Assembly: GCF_008831285.2 (NCBI RefSeq)
Contig: NC_045142.1
Location: 9,977,952 to 10,041,951, forward strand
Direction: 5' to 3'
Length of the DNA stretch: 64,000 nt
DNA from: Nymphaea colorata
Lineage: Eukaryota; Streptophyta; Magnoliopsida; Nymphaeales; Nymphaeaceae
Part shown: piece after piece, positions 35,626 to 47,050 of the stretch
Position numbering within the stretch: the first letter of the stretch is position 1
How the letters are laid out: every line of letters starts with the position of its first letter
The notes under the pieces: generated by a model
Database searches by the model: none
What the model was told of the DNA's origin: nothing
The model's input: the letters and a program-made list of their open reading frames with translations, nothing else
Translations under genes and position numbers: made by a program

Positions 35626-38600
35626 TCAAACATCTTTGAGAGTTGACAAGAAAGTTCTAACAATGGCAAGAAATTCTTCCGGCCGCTCTTCATGGGGCAA
35701 GTGACCGCAGTTCTTCATCACTTTTAAGTGCGAACCAGGCATGGCTAGAGACAGACGTTTAGCGTTCCATGCAGGAACAAGGCGGTCATGATCTCCAGTA
35801 ATAATCAACACTGATTTTCAATGACAACAATGAATCAGGTTCTGAACTATCATGAAGCAGGAACTCATTCTTAAAAGAATAAGTGAATTGATTGAAAAAA
35901 AACTTTGAAAAATACAAAAAATTCGACATGCATATTGTTACCTGGACATGCAATCTCAGAAAGCCTTCTGTTGCATGATGCCATTTTCTTAGGCTTCGTA
36001 CTAGTAAACAATGCTATGATATATTCCAAGACTGCCTTTTCCCAATGCTTGGCTCTTAATGGCTGCAAATAAAGGAATAATATCATGAAAATATTAGTTA
36101 ATCAGAAAGATATTAATGAAAGTTCCATATATATAATTACTCATGGAACATGCAAATTAAGTAAAAGCGTCATGTCTTTTAGATATGCTTACCTTTAGAT
36201 AACCATTAAGATCATCTTCCGTGGCTTCGCCTGCATCATACCACGAACTCCTAATTAATGCTACGCCAAATCTGTCAAATATGAACCTTAACTGCCACCA
36301 CATTAAAAAAAAAACATAATTAATTAGAACTCAAACACTCATAAATTTCATACAAGATAAGAGCAAAGGGATCGATCCATTACAACTCTAAAGCATTGGA
36401 TAAGAAGCCATAGCCACTGAAAATGGGCATTATTAAAGAAAAAGTTTGAAAATGTTAAAAGGTGATCTGCTGAATAAAACGTGCAAAAAACATGTGTTGT
36501 TTTTAAACATTAAAAACGAAAAGAACCAGATTTTTTTTATCGTAGTTTTTGCATTTTACTTTTAAGATTTTGGCTACCTCGCTTTTTCTCACCGAAGACT
36601 AATTGCTTTAAATTTCCGTCAAATACAACTTTGCCCTTTCATACCCTTACAAAATCTCGCCGTTTAAGATCCAAAAAAAAAAAAAATGTGGCTACTTAGA
36701 AAAATTTTGAGCTTATCAGTGGCCTTCAATGGGCTGCTGAACTTTTAAACTCACCACAAGAATGCCGAAGTAAGAGCGCAGAATTTCTGAAAGAAGTTTC
36801 TTGCAGAAGAAGGGGAGCAGATACAGAATCATTTTGATCATCCAAACTATGACTACTTGCGCTCGAAAACGTAGTGCACGTAGAAAGAAAAGAATGCCAC
36901 GGAACATGTTCTCCCGATCGCTCCGGCCAATTTCTGCATTTTCCGGCTCCCGATCTTCTCTTCCATGTAGATCTCTTTGGTTGGAATTAGATGAGAACAG
37001 AGGTGCAATAAGCGCAGGACATACAAGGATGAGTGCTGCAACGCGTTCAGGTGCTTCAAAGTACGTATCCACCGCTACAAGACTTCCAGCTGAATGCCTG
37101 CAAAAAAAAAAAAAAAACCACAGCGGGTATAAAAACGGGTTCTTTAATGTATAAACAACATATGATTTACATATATGATAGAGTATACGCTCCCTATGTA
37201 TAAGGACAGACCCAAATTTTTTTTATGAGGGGCCCCAATTCAAGTTTCTAAAATTTGACCCAGTACTAAACATCTTTTTTTTCAAAATTTTTATATAGAA
37301 TAAGTGAAAATTTAAAAAATTTTACATATAAAGTTTTAATTTTTTTTTTTGAGTGGGGCCATGGCCCTTGCGGCCCTACCCCTGGCTACTGATATAATTC
37401 TTAGTCAAAGACACTTCTCTCTAGCGGTTGGGGAAAAGACACAATATCACTTCTTGAAAGGAAAAGAGCGATTGACATAGTGCTGATTTCATATAAGCAC
37501 GCCAGAGCTCCAGCTTTCAGCTTCTTCAAGAGCAAAGCGGGGGGTTATATACACCTTTCCGTGTATGCATTTTTCATGTGTCATTTTAATAGTAACAAAA
37601 AATATCCACCACTAATAAACAAAAAAAAAAACTGTTTATAGAGACAAAAAAAAATCACAAAAAAAAAACATCGTCTTTTTTCTGTCTCGCTCATAACATT
37701 ATCTCATACATCTGTCATTATCTCATACCTTTATTGTTATCTCATACACATTATTTCATACATCTGTCATTATCTCATATCATTGTCGTTATCTTTGACT
37801 TTTTGATATTATCTCCTACCCATCATGAACTCATACCACTTTGTCATTATCTCAAACACTATAAGTACGGAATAATGACAATGCTATGTCTATGATATAA
37901 TTACTAATGTATGAGATAACAACATGATAATGACATAAGTATGAGATAACAAGTATAAAACACTATGAGTTTATAATAATGATAGGAGACATGAGATAAC
38001 GGGTATGAGAGAACAACATGAGTATGATAATGACATGAGTACGAAACATGAGATAACAACATGAATATGAAGTAATGACAGAGGTATGGGATGACGACAT
38101 GATTATAAATTTTCGTTGTGCACATGTAATGTTTCAACGTTAAAATAATTATGCATATGGATAATAAGGTCTACATTGGGTGTATACTTGTTATGTACAC
38201 TGAAGGACATACAGAACACGATCCCCTTGAAGAGGTGGCCAATGGGTCCCGTTCCGTCGCTTCTTTGGTAGGTGCCAAAAACTTAAATGGCGATCCACCT
38301 TGTTAGCGCGAGAGATTACACCACAACAATAAATTAATAAAATATTGAAAGGATTGAAACTAATAAGAATGGTCCACAGTAAAAAAAGGGATCCTTTATT
38401 AGTAAGTCTGATGATCGCTGGTTCATAATGGAATAACTCGTGAAAAGTTGATTGTGTTTCTGATTTGTCTGAAGCAACAATTGAATGACTAATTATTAAT
38501 GAATCATAGGCTTGGCCTTAGTTATTGGTGGATATAATCATGGTTTAAGTCCCTTACATGTCAACCAAGCATTGCATATGACTTTGGAGCACCATACAGA

Positions 38601-41600
38601 TTGGTACTCTAATGTAAAATGACTAAACTACCCCCAAGCTTAAAAAAAGCTAAACAAAATATAGAGATCCCCTATGAGGACAAAGTTGGAAAAGGTGAAA
38701 AAAATGTTAAAACAACAGTAAAAGTTCTTTTCAAAAAATAATAAATACTCACTCAGCCTTCCTTTCCCCTTCTCCCAATTCGACCTTAAGTTTATAGTTT
38801 TTTTTAATGTGTAGCATGAACTTCAGATCCAAGTTATTGAGAATTTCTCAAAACATGTTTCTTTTTTTCTTTTTTTTATGCAGTCTCGGTTTTGTGATTA
38901 GAGGATATCAAACCCAAGAGAAGGAAAAATATTGAAAATGACAATTTTAAAGGAAAGATGATCTAAAAACTAAACTCACCCAACTAAAATTGCCTTGTCT
39001 GATCCCTTGAGCTTGTCCATGAAAGAAAGTGTAACAAGAGAAGAGAAGGCAGTCGAGTAAGGACTCAAATGAGTGGAGGCCGCCATTGAAGTAGAGCTCG
39101 GCTTAGGAGGGTAGTCCACCCTCGATGTCAACCCAAAGGCAGGTCTATCAAAAGCAAGAACAGTGGAACCAACCAAATTGGCGAGAGGCTTCGTCACTTT
39201 GCGCCATGAGAATACAGATGCCCCAAAACCATGGAGAAGAATCATGGGCAGTCCTAATACGCAACTTCTTGACGAGGAAAACTGAGATTCTTCCCTTTGA
39301 TCGCCTTCTGCAGAATCTGCACTGCTGATCTTATGGTGAACGCTGACTCCCATGAACTCGAAGAAACAGCTATCCGGCTCCGCCAGCAGCAATGGGTCCA
39401 GCAGCTCATCCTGATCAATGCCGGCCACTGTTTTCTTCTTCTTCTTCTTCTGCTTGATTGGCCTCTTGCTGTGCACCAAATCCTCTGTAAACATGATGCG
39501 TAGCATGTTAATGAATTACCTCTCACTCAATATTCGTGCAAGATGTCTGGAAAAAACTTGGTTCGTGTGATCAGGCGTCTCCCGAATACATGTTTTTAAC
39601 GATCAGAAGAAGAAATTCAAATAATTCATTATGTGTGTGTGTGTGTTTTTGTGTTGTTTGTGTAGCTTCCTTCGGAATGAATTCAAAGCAAGGGGCTGGT
39701 GGTGTGATACACTAAATAAAAATTTTTAGAAGTTTTTACAGGGGCTCATTTTTTTGAAAAATTTACATGGGCAAACTAAGGTTTTTAAGAAAAGGAAAGG
39801 TCTTGGCTTAGGAATGTCAATGGATTGGATTCGAACCGGATATATTTTTAATTATATCCGTTTTTTCGAATATTCACATCAATAATAAAAAGTCATATCC
39901 GAATCCGAATCTAAAATCATATTGTACAACATGAATATGATCCAAGTCCGACATTTATATTCATATTGAAAAATGTAATGGTTTGATATTTGTCTAATAA
40001 TGAATCTGATAGGATGCCATCTGTTAAATCTGAATCCGATCTGACTTTTTAATCGGATATTAACACATCCAATTTTTCCACATTGGTCCAGTTTGATATC
40101 CAATTCAAATCAAATTCGAATAGGAATAAAGAAAAGTCATTTATCAAAATGAGTAGCTAGCTTGGAGAAAATTTGCATTGCACTCACATATAAAAGAACT
40201 AAAATGGATCCATTAAAGTAAAAGGAGAGTCTTTGAATGGAGAAAAAGAGAATTATAAAAATATTCAAAGATTTAAATGTACATATTTTTTTTTAAATTT
40301 CTAAAAAATTTAAAAAATAAATTATCGGGCCCGAATAGACTTATCGGGCCCACAAGGGCCGGCCCGGGTTCCCTTTTCCCCTGACCCGGGCCGGATCGGG
40401 CCGAGGGGTACTCAGTGGCGACCAAGCCTTGGTTCCACTGTCAATGACATATGAAATACCCTATCTTTTTAAGGGGCATCTGATATACCTAGTATCAGAA
40501 TCAGGAAAATTAAGGGGCATCTGATATACCTATAATCAGAAAAGTTTAAGATTCAAAATGATTATTTTTGAATAAATTATAATTATTAAACAAACAAAGT
40601 ATTTTGTTTTCAGAATTAAGAAACTAAAACTTGAAATTTTGATTTCATTCAAGTTTGAGGAGGAATTATGATTGTCAAATTTTCATTTCATCAAAATTTC
40701 AAACTACAAAACACCTATGAATAACGAGATCTTTTGAAGACAATAAATGAAAAAAAAAAACCTACTTTTTCAAAAATACCTGAACCACCCTTTTGAACTG
40801 TTGGGGTGAAAGATGGGGCACCCTGTGCTCGTCCCCTACATCATGACCAAGTAAAAATACTAAAACAAAGTTGACCATAACAATGTGGTGCACACAAGAT
40901 ATGTAATGACCAAAATACCCCTTATAAAGTGAAAACGAAAGGTTTTGAAAAATATAAACAATACATGGAAAAAAGTAAAAAGACTGAATAGTACACTTTA
41001 TTTTCAAAAAATGTTTAAAACACACAAACCCTGGAGTGTAATAAAATGGTAATCCATGCACACAAGATATGTAATGACCAAAATACCTCTTGTAAGGTGA
41101 AAATGAAAGGTTTTGAAAAATACAAACAATACATGGAAAAAAGTAAAAAGACTGAATAGTACACTTTATTTTCAAAAATTGTTTAAAACACACAAACCCT
41201 GGATTGTAATAAACTGGTAATCCATGCACATAAGATATGTAATGACCAAAATACCCCTTGTAAAGTGAAAATGAAAGGTTTTGAAAAATACAAACAATAC
41301 ATGGAAAAAAGTAAAAAGACTGAATAGTACACTTTATTTTCAAAAAATGTTTAAAACACAGAAACCCTGGAGTGTAATAAAATGGTAATCCATGCACACA
41401 AGATATGTAATGACCAAAATACCTCTTATAAAGTAAAAACGAAAGGTTTTGAAAAATACAAACAATACATGGAAAAAAGTAAAAAGACTGAATAGTACAC
41501 TTTATTTTCAAAAAATGTTTAAAACACACAAACCCTGGAGTGTAATAAAATGGTAATCCATGCACACAAGATATGTAATGACCAAAATACCCCTTGTAAG

Positions 41601-44369
41601 GTGAAAATGAAAGGTTTTGAAAAATACAAACAATACATGGAAAAAAGTAAAAAGACTGAATAATACACTTCATTTTCAAAAATTGTTTAAAACACACAAA
41701 CCCTGGATTGTAATAAACTGGTAATCCATGCACACAAGATATGTAATGACCAAAATACCCCTTGTAAAGTGAAAATGAAAGGTTTTGAAAAATACAAACA
41801 ATACATGGAAAAAAGTAAAAAGACTGAATAGTACACTTTCTTTTCAAAAATTGTTTAAAACACACAAACCCTGGATTGTAATAAACTGGTAATACATGCA
41901 CACAAGATATGTAATGACCAAAATACCCCTTATAAAGTAAAAACGAAAGGTTTTGAAAAATACAAACAATACATGGAAAAAAGTAAAAAGACTGAATAGT
42001 ACACTTTATTTTCAAAAAATGTTTAAAACACACAAACCCTGGAGTGTAATAAAATGGTAATCCATGCACACAAGATATGTAATGACCAAAATACCCCTTG
42101 TAAGGTGAAAATGAAAGGTTTTGAAAAATACAAACAATACATGGAAAAAAGTAAAAAGACTGAATAATACACTTCATTTTCAAAAATTGTTTAAAACACA
42201 CAAACCCTGGATTGTAATAAACTGGTAATCCATGCACACAAGATATGTAATGACCAAAATACCCCTTGTAAAGTGAAAATGAAAGGTTTTGAAAAATACA
42301 AACAATACATGGAAAAAAGTAAAAAGACTGAATAGTACACTTTCTTTTCAAAAATTGTTTAAAACACACAAACCCTGGATTGTAATAAACTGGTAATACA
42401 TGCACACAAGATATGTAATGACCAAAATACCCCTAATAAAGTGAAAACGAAAGGTTTTGAAAAATACAAACAATACATGGAAAAAAAGTAAAAAGACTGA
42501 ATAGTACACTTTATTTTCAAAAAATGTTTAAAACACAGAAACCCTGGAGTGTAATAAAATGGTAATCCATGCACACAAGATATGTAATGACCAAAATACC
42601 CCTTATAAAGTGAAAATGAAAGGTTTTGAAAAATACAAACAATACATGAAAAAAAGTAAAAAGACTGAGTAGTACACTTTATTTTCAAAAAATGTTTAAA
42701 ACGCACAAACCCTGGAGTGTAATAAAATGGTAATCCATGCACACAAGATATGTAATGACTAAAATACCCCTTGTAAAGTGAAAATGAAAGGTTTTGAAAA
42801 ATACAAACAAAACATGGAAAAAAGTAAAAAAACTGAATAGTACACTTTATTTTCAAAAAATGTTTAAAACACACAAACCCTAGAGTGTAATAAACTGGTA
42901 ATCCATGCACACAAGATATGTAATGACCAAAATACCCCTTATAAAGTGAAAATGAAAGGTTTTGAAAAATACAAACAATACATGGAAAAAAGTAAAAAGA
43001 CTGAATAGTACACTTTATTTTCAAAAAATGTTTAAAACGCACAAACCCTGGAGTGTAATGAAATGGTAATCCATGCACACAAGATATGTAATGACTAAAA
43101 TACCCCTTGTTAGGTGAAAATGAAAGGTTTTAAAAAATACAAACAATACATAGAAAAAAGTAAAAAGACTGAATAGTACACTTTATTTTCAAAAAATGTT
43201 TAAAACACAGAAACCCTGGAGTGTAATAAACTGGTAATCCATGCACACAAGATATGTAATGACCAAAATACCCCTTATAAAGTGAAAATGAAAGGTTTTG
43301 AAAAATACAAACAATACATGGAAAAAAGTAAAAAGACTGAATGGTACACTTTATTTTCAAAAAATGTTTAAAACGCACAAACCCTGGAGTGTAATAAAAT
43401 GGTAATCCATGCACACAAGATATGTAATGACTAAAATACCCCTTGTTAGGTGAAAATGAAAGGTTTTAAAAAATACAAACAATACATGGAAAAAAGTAAA
43501 AAGACTGAATAGTACACTTTATTTTCAAAAAATGTTTAAAACACAGAAACCCTGGAGTGTAATAAAATGGTAATCCATGCACACAAGATATGTAATGACC
43601 AAAATACCCCTTATAAAGTGAAAACGAAAGGTTTTGAAAAATACAAACAATACATGGAAAAAAGTAAAAAGACTGTATTTTCAAAAAATGTTTAAAACAC
43701 ACAAACCCTGGAGTATAATAAAATGGTAATCCATGCACACAAGATATGTAATGACCAAAATACCCCTTGTAAGGTGAAAATAAAAGGTTTTGAAAAATAC
43801 AAACAATACATGGAAAAAAGTAAAAAGACTGAATAGTACACTTTATTTTCAAAAATTGTTTAAAACACACAAACCCTGGATTGTAATAAACTGGTAATCC
43901 ATGCACACAAGATATGTAATGACCAAAATACCCCTTGTAAAGTGAAAATGAAAGGTTTTGAAAAATACAAACAATACATGGAAAAAAGTAAAAGAATGAA
44001 TAGTACACTTTATTTTCAAAAAATGTTTAAAACACATAAACCCTGGAGTGTATATTTGTTGTGTGCACTCAATCTCAATCTAGATGGCCCAGGCCATTGG
44101 GCCGTAACCGGTGTTAAAAGCCACCTCGTTTTTTCCCTGTCTTATGGCCGAGCTTCCCAACACCTTCTGGGACACCCAACACCTACCTCACTCCCCTAAT
44201 AAATGCATGTTTTTGCTTGGATCTTTTGTTGCACTTTGTTGTTGAAAATTTGAAGATATAAGGCTTAAAATAAAATGGTAAATAAATTATTCTTGAAAAG
44301 CGTTTGCACAGAGTGTTTGATGAATGCAAAAATAATACATTTGTTTAAAAGGTATATTCCTAGGTGGCC

Positions 44370-44454
<85 letters not shown>

Positions 44455-45513
44455 AAAATTGTTAGCTAAGGAGTGTCTTTATTTCATATGGTGAGATCTG
44501 CAGTGGTCTTAGATCCCCATGGATTTATAGCCAGTTTTAATTTTACCGTTTTTTTTATTATTTGAATTTTAGATTACACTTTTAAGATGCTGCTGCACAC
44601 CTTTTTATGTAGCTTCAACTCTCAAATTCGAAGGTATAACATGTCTTGTTGTATTGAAGCAAGTTTTACCTGAGACAATTTATCTCTGTTTTAAATGTCA
44701 AATCTAGTTTTCGGACAACGGTCCAAATTTAATTTCAAAAATGGTTGAAAGCAGGAGAGAAAGTTATATGAGCCATTCAACACAGTAAAAGGAGGGAAGG
44801 AAATTTTGGTAATTCATTAAAAAAACGTCCTTCATAGTCTTTTTACTTTTTTTATTTCTAATTTTATATTTACAAAAAGTTTTTTTTTTCAATTGTTTTT
44901 CAATGTGTGTGAACTAAGAGAATTTTAGTGATTAATTATATTGGTGCACCAAAATTAATGCATAAGGCATATAGCCAATAACTAGTGCAGACATAAGTAA
45001 AGAAAAATCGCCTTCAAGTAAAAGCTTCACCTTGCGTGAAACACTTTACCTTCATTAAAGACCATAACAGCAGACACAGCAAAATAGTTATAACAGTAAT
45101 TCATTTTCTGGTTTAACAAAGAAAACGTGTAAGGTTTTTTCGGGTTGTTTTCCCGACGAAAATCTTTCGTCATTTTACTTGTAAATGTTTTTCACCCGCC
45201 GACTTTAGCAAGATAAAAAGTAACAAAAATAGGTGAAAACTTGTCCAGAGCATCAATATCGGGATGGACGTGGAATTTCTTCCCCGTTCTGCCATTACGG
45301 AAGCTGCGTGAACGTGAAAGCGGCCGACTAACCTGATGCAATTTCTTCCCGTCCGTCGAGTCTCCGGCGAGCCGCGCCCTTCTCCAGATTTACCGTCGAA
45401 GATTCGACGTTAGGATCATCATGTCGGAGAACGATGGTGCTCTCCTCCCCTGGGATTCCGCCGTCGACCAAGCATGCCATTCCTCTCGCGCTCTGAACGA
45501 CGTGGGCAGCCAT
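35626..45513 (-). CDS. alpha/beta hydrolase fold protein, copy 2, 6 exons
   Basis: Exons are 45513-45333, 39484-38980, 37097-36755, 36291-36193, 36062-35942 and 35810-35626 (1434 nt, 477 residues). Exons 2 to 6 have exactly the lengths of copy 1 (505, 343, 99, 121, 185 nt); exon 1 is one codon longer. All six splice sites keep phase and no stop or frameshift is seen, so both copies look functional. The triad is intact: Ser231 in GHSAGS, Asp425 in TGDHDRLVPAW, His453 in CGHLPHEERPEEF. Differences include six instead of eight lysines in the AAG microsatellite, an extra SADSAEGD segment, and a changed exon 4 (FGVALIRSSWYDAGEATEDDLNG versus FCETSIRSSWYDASKVTEDDIYG). Intron 1 is 5.85 kb, against 0.92 kb in copy 1. 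An in-frame extension upstream of MAAHVV is open but is serine-leucine rich from a GA/CT microsatellite, so it is probably leader. Confidence 0.88.
37204..37395 (+). mobile_element. GGGCGGAGCC-family MITE, damaged ends
   Basis: The interior follows the family: ggggccccaattcaagtttctaaaatttgac, then tttttatatagaataagtgaaaattt, and gtggggccatggcccttgcggccc near the end. The right end reads CCTACCCCTGGCTACTG, so the expected CCTGGCTCCGCCCC is disrupted. No counterpart was recognised in copy 1's intron 2. Confidence 0.55.
37680..38105. repeat. fold-back array of ATTATCTCATAC motifs
   Basis: From 37680 to about 37860 the plus strand repeats variants of CATTATCTCATAC. From about 37865 to 38105 the reverse complement GTATGAGATAATGAC repeats, so the two halves are inverted. 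Unit spacing is irregular (roughly 15-25 bp). The array could form a long imperfect hairpin. A 77-codon minus-strand frame inside is a by-product of the repeats. Confidence 0.65.
39815..40130. repeat. GGGATGTCAA-family repeat, one end
   Basis: It begins AGGAATGTCAATGGATTGGATTC, as at 58337, and continues with ATCCGAATCCGAATC motifs. The right terminus is not clear. Confidence 0.5.
40885..44052. repeat. 168-bp satellite array, 19 monomers, higher-order structure
   Basis: The anchor GCACACAAGATATG recurs at 40890, 41058, 41226, 41394, 41562, 41730, 41898, 42066, 42234, 42402, 42571, 42739, 42907, 43075, 43243, 43411, 43579, 43735 and 43903. Spacing is 168 bp except one of 169 (an extra A) and one of 156 (a 12-bp deletion). 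The last monomer stops near 44052. Monomers fall into types: a three-monomer block (504 bp) at 41394-41897 is almost identical to 41898-42401, and the same type order appears at 40890 and 43579. A two-monomer period is visible near 43110/43446. Because 168 is divisible by 3, the minus strand stays open for 547 codons as 56-residue repeats. I regard that as a by-product. Confidence 0.95.
44372..44452. repeat. TA microsatellite
   Basis: About 80 bp of (TA) with a few interruptions, in intron 1 of hydrolase copy 2. Confidence 0.95.
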
Positions 45514-46637
45514 GGATAACCAAGAGTTTTCCGGCGGCAACACTTTCGAACCGAGGAGAACCAAAGCTTGCAGGAGAGAGAGAGAGAGAGAGAGATGAAT
45601 CTCTTGATGAATCACAGAGAGAGAGAGTGAGAGAGAGAGGAATCTGCTGCTTGTAGCAGGGCAGGGCATGGGCACGTATAAATAAGCGACCTTTGCCGTG
45701 CGAAATGACGAAAATGACCTGCCCGTTTTCCTTGTTTTCGGAATTGAAATCCGGATAAGTATTTATTGCGTGAACCCCGTGAGAGAAGGCCGGGTCCTCC
45801 AATAAAAACCACTTTTCCCCGTCTCAAGGAACCCGTTTGAATTAGATATTACGGACCTTATGTCCTAGTCCAAGAGGAATTCCGCACCGTGTTTGCTACC
45901 ATGAAATTTCCCTGAATTTTCTATCCCAGAAGAAGTAGAAACAGTAAGTTCCGGCACAAAAATGCATTTCTTTGTGTTTGTTTGAGGAAAAACTGTGATT
46001 ACACGAAACAGAGCCGTTTAGGAGTCCTACCAACCTTTTCACAAATTTAAAGAAGAGTTTGTTTATCGTTTTCCAAGATTCCTATAAAATTCACAAGAAT
46101 GACTTTGGGTGTTATGGATTTTTGTAGAAGCCCATAACAAATAATCTGCTCCAAAAAATCAATGCGGATTCATTTTGACATTTTCATTACTAGTTTTATG
46201 TGTATTTTTTGGTGCTTTGATCTTTGGGTATATGTTCGCTCGTTTACTGAATACACAAATGGACAACCGCAAAGGAAAGGACAAAAGTTGAAATTTTTTA
46301 AGAGAGGGTCAAATTAACTAAAGTTTTTAAATTTTGATTATGATGAAATATCATTTTTTAAATTTTTATATAAAACAAATAAAATTTTTTAAAATTTAAA
46401 AGATTTGTTTGAACCATGCAACCCTACCTTTGGGCAAGGGTAGAGTAATAACTCTCCAAAGGTGTGAAACGCTACCGCCGCTCGCCAGTTGACAATAGAC
46501 ATGACAGCCGCCGCCCTTCAGTTGACAGTAGACTTGACGGTCGACAAGAAGTGCATTAATATGTAAAATTTTAATTGAATAAGTATTAATATGTAAGTAT
46601 GTGCTGAGTTTTTGAGAAGTTAAGGGTGCCATTCCAT

Positions 46638-46669
<32 letters not shown>

Positions 46670-47050
46670 ATTTGTGCCTGCACTAAAACAGATTAATACC
46701 CAATATTGACGTCCAACTAAATTAAATTTTTATCATATCCCCATTAGATATCTTTCACATACTGAAATTTCAGTATAAATCTGTTATCACAAAACCAAAC
46801 CCAATCAGTAACCGAATCCATATATCTTTGCCAGATCCAACTAAATGATGTCGGATTTATATAAGAAACAAAAGAGGAGGAGGTTGACTTGTCCAAGAAA
46901 TTTTTTAATAATATAAAAATATATATATATTTTAATTTTTCTGCTTCCATCTATCGCAGAGTTTTCACACATGGTGCTTTAATTTCAAACGCATCTTCAG
47001 TTTCAATTTGATCGAGAGTCCCAATTCCAATAAATGCTCCGTGTGGGGAA
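45514..47050. other. 5' flank of hydrolase copy 2
   Basis: It contains GA microsatellites (about 45573-45595 and 45617-45640) in the presumed leader and tataaata at about 45678 on the plus strand. The frames here are low-complexity Ser/Leu runs. Blocks near 45725-45860, 46050-46170, 46555-46635 and 46690-47050 repeat the 5' flank of copy 1. A (TA) run lies near 46640-46663. Confidence 0.5.

Larger units (their letters stand above)
37098..38979 (-). other. intron 2 of hydrolase copy 2
   Basis: A 1.88-kb intron at the same codon position as in copy 1. It holds a GGGCGGAGCC-type MITE fragment (37204-37395) and a fold-back region of short repeats (37680-38105). Sequence near 38480-38720 matches 25820-26090 of copy 1's intron. 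Confidence 0.7.
39485..45332 (-). other. intron 1 of hydrolase copy 2, satellite-bearing
   Basis: A 5.85-kb intron separating exon 1 (ends TCAG|gttagt) from exon 2 (starts after tttacag). From the acceptor side it contains a short GT run near 39630-39646, a GGATTCGGAT repeat near 39815-40130, a GGGCC-rich fragment near 40320-40430, the 168-bp satellite array (40885-44052), a (TA) microsatellite (44372-44452), and a segment near 45060-45332 shared with copy 1's intron 1. Confidence 0.82.
35255..47050. repeat. tandem segmental duplication, unit 2 (hydrolase copy 2)
   Basis: This unit carries the second hydrolase gene with 3' and 5' flanks homologous to unit 1. Unit 2 contains material absent from unit 1: the 3.2-kb satellite array in intron 1, and a fold-back region and a MITE in intron 2. 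The homology is patchy, with many substitutions and indels, so the duplication is not recent. Confidence 0.72.

Noticed and set aside
36801-37154. 117-codon plus frame opposite hydrolase copy 2 exon 3
   Set aside because: Antisense shadow of a well-supported exon encoding the GHSAGS nucleophile elbow.
40762-42405. 547-codon minus-strand open frame
   Set aside because: It is composed entirely of 56-residue repeats from the 168-bp satellite, has no resemblance to a known protein, and the array lies inside an intron of a real gene.
40885-44052. CRISPR-like regular array
   Set aside because: Units are adjacent 168-bp monomers with no unique spacers, and the DNA is plant nuclear.
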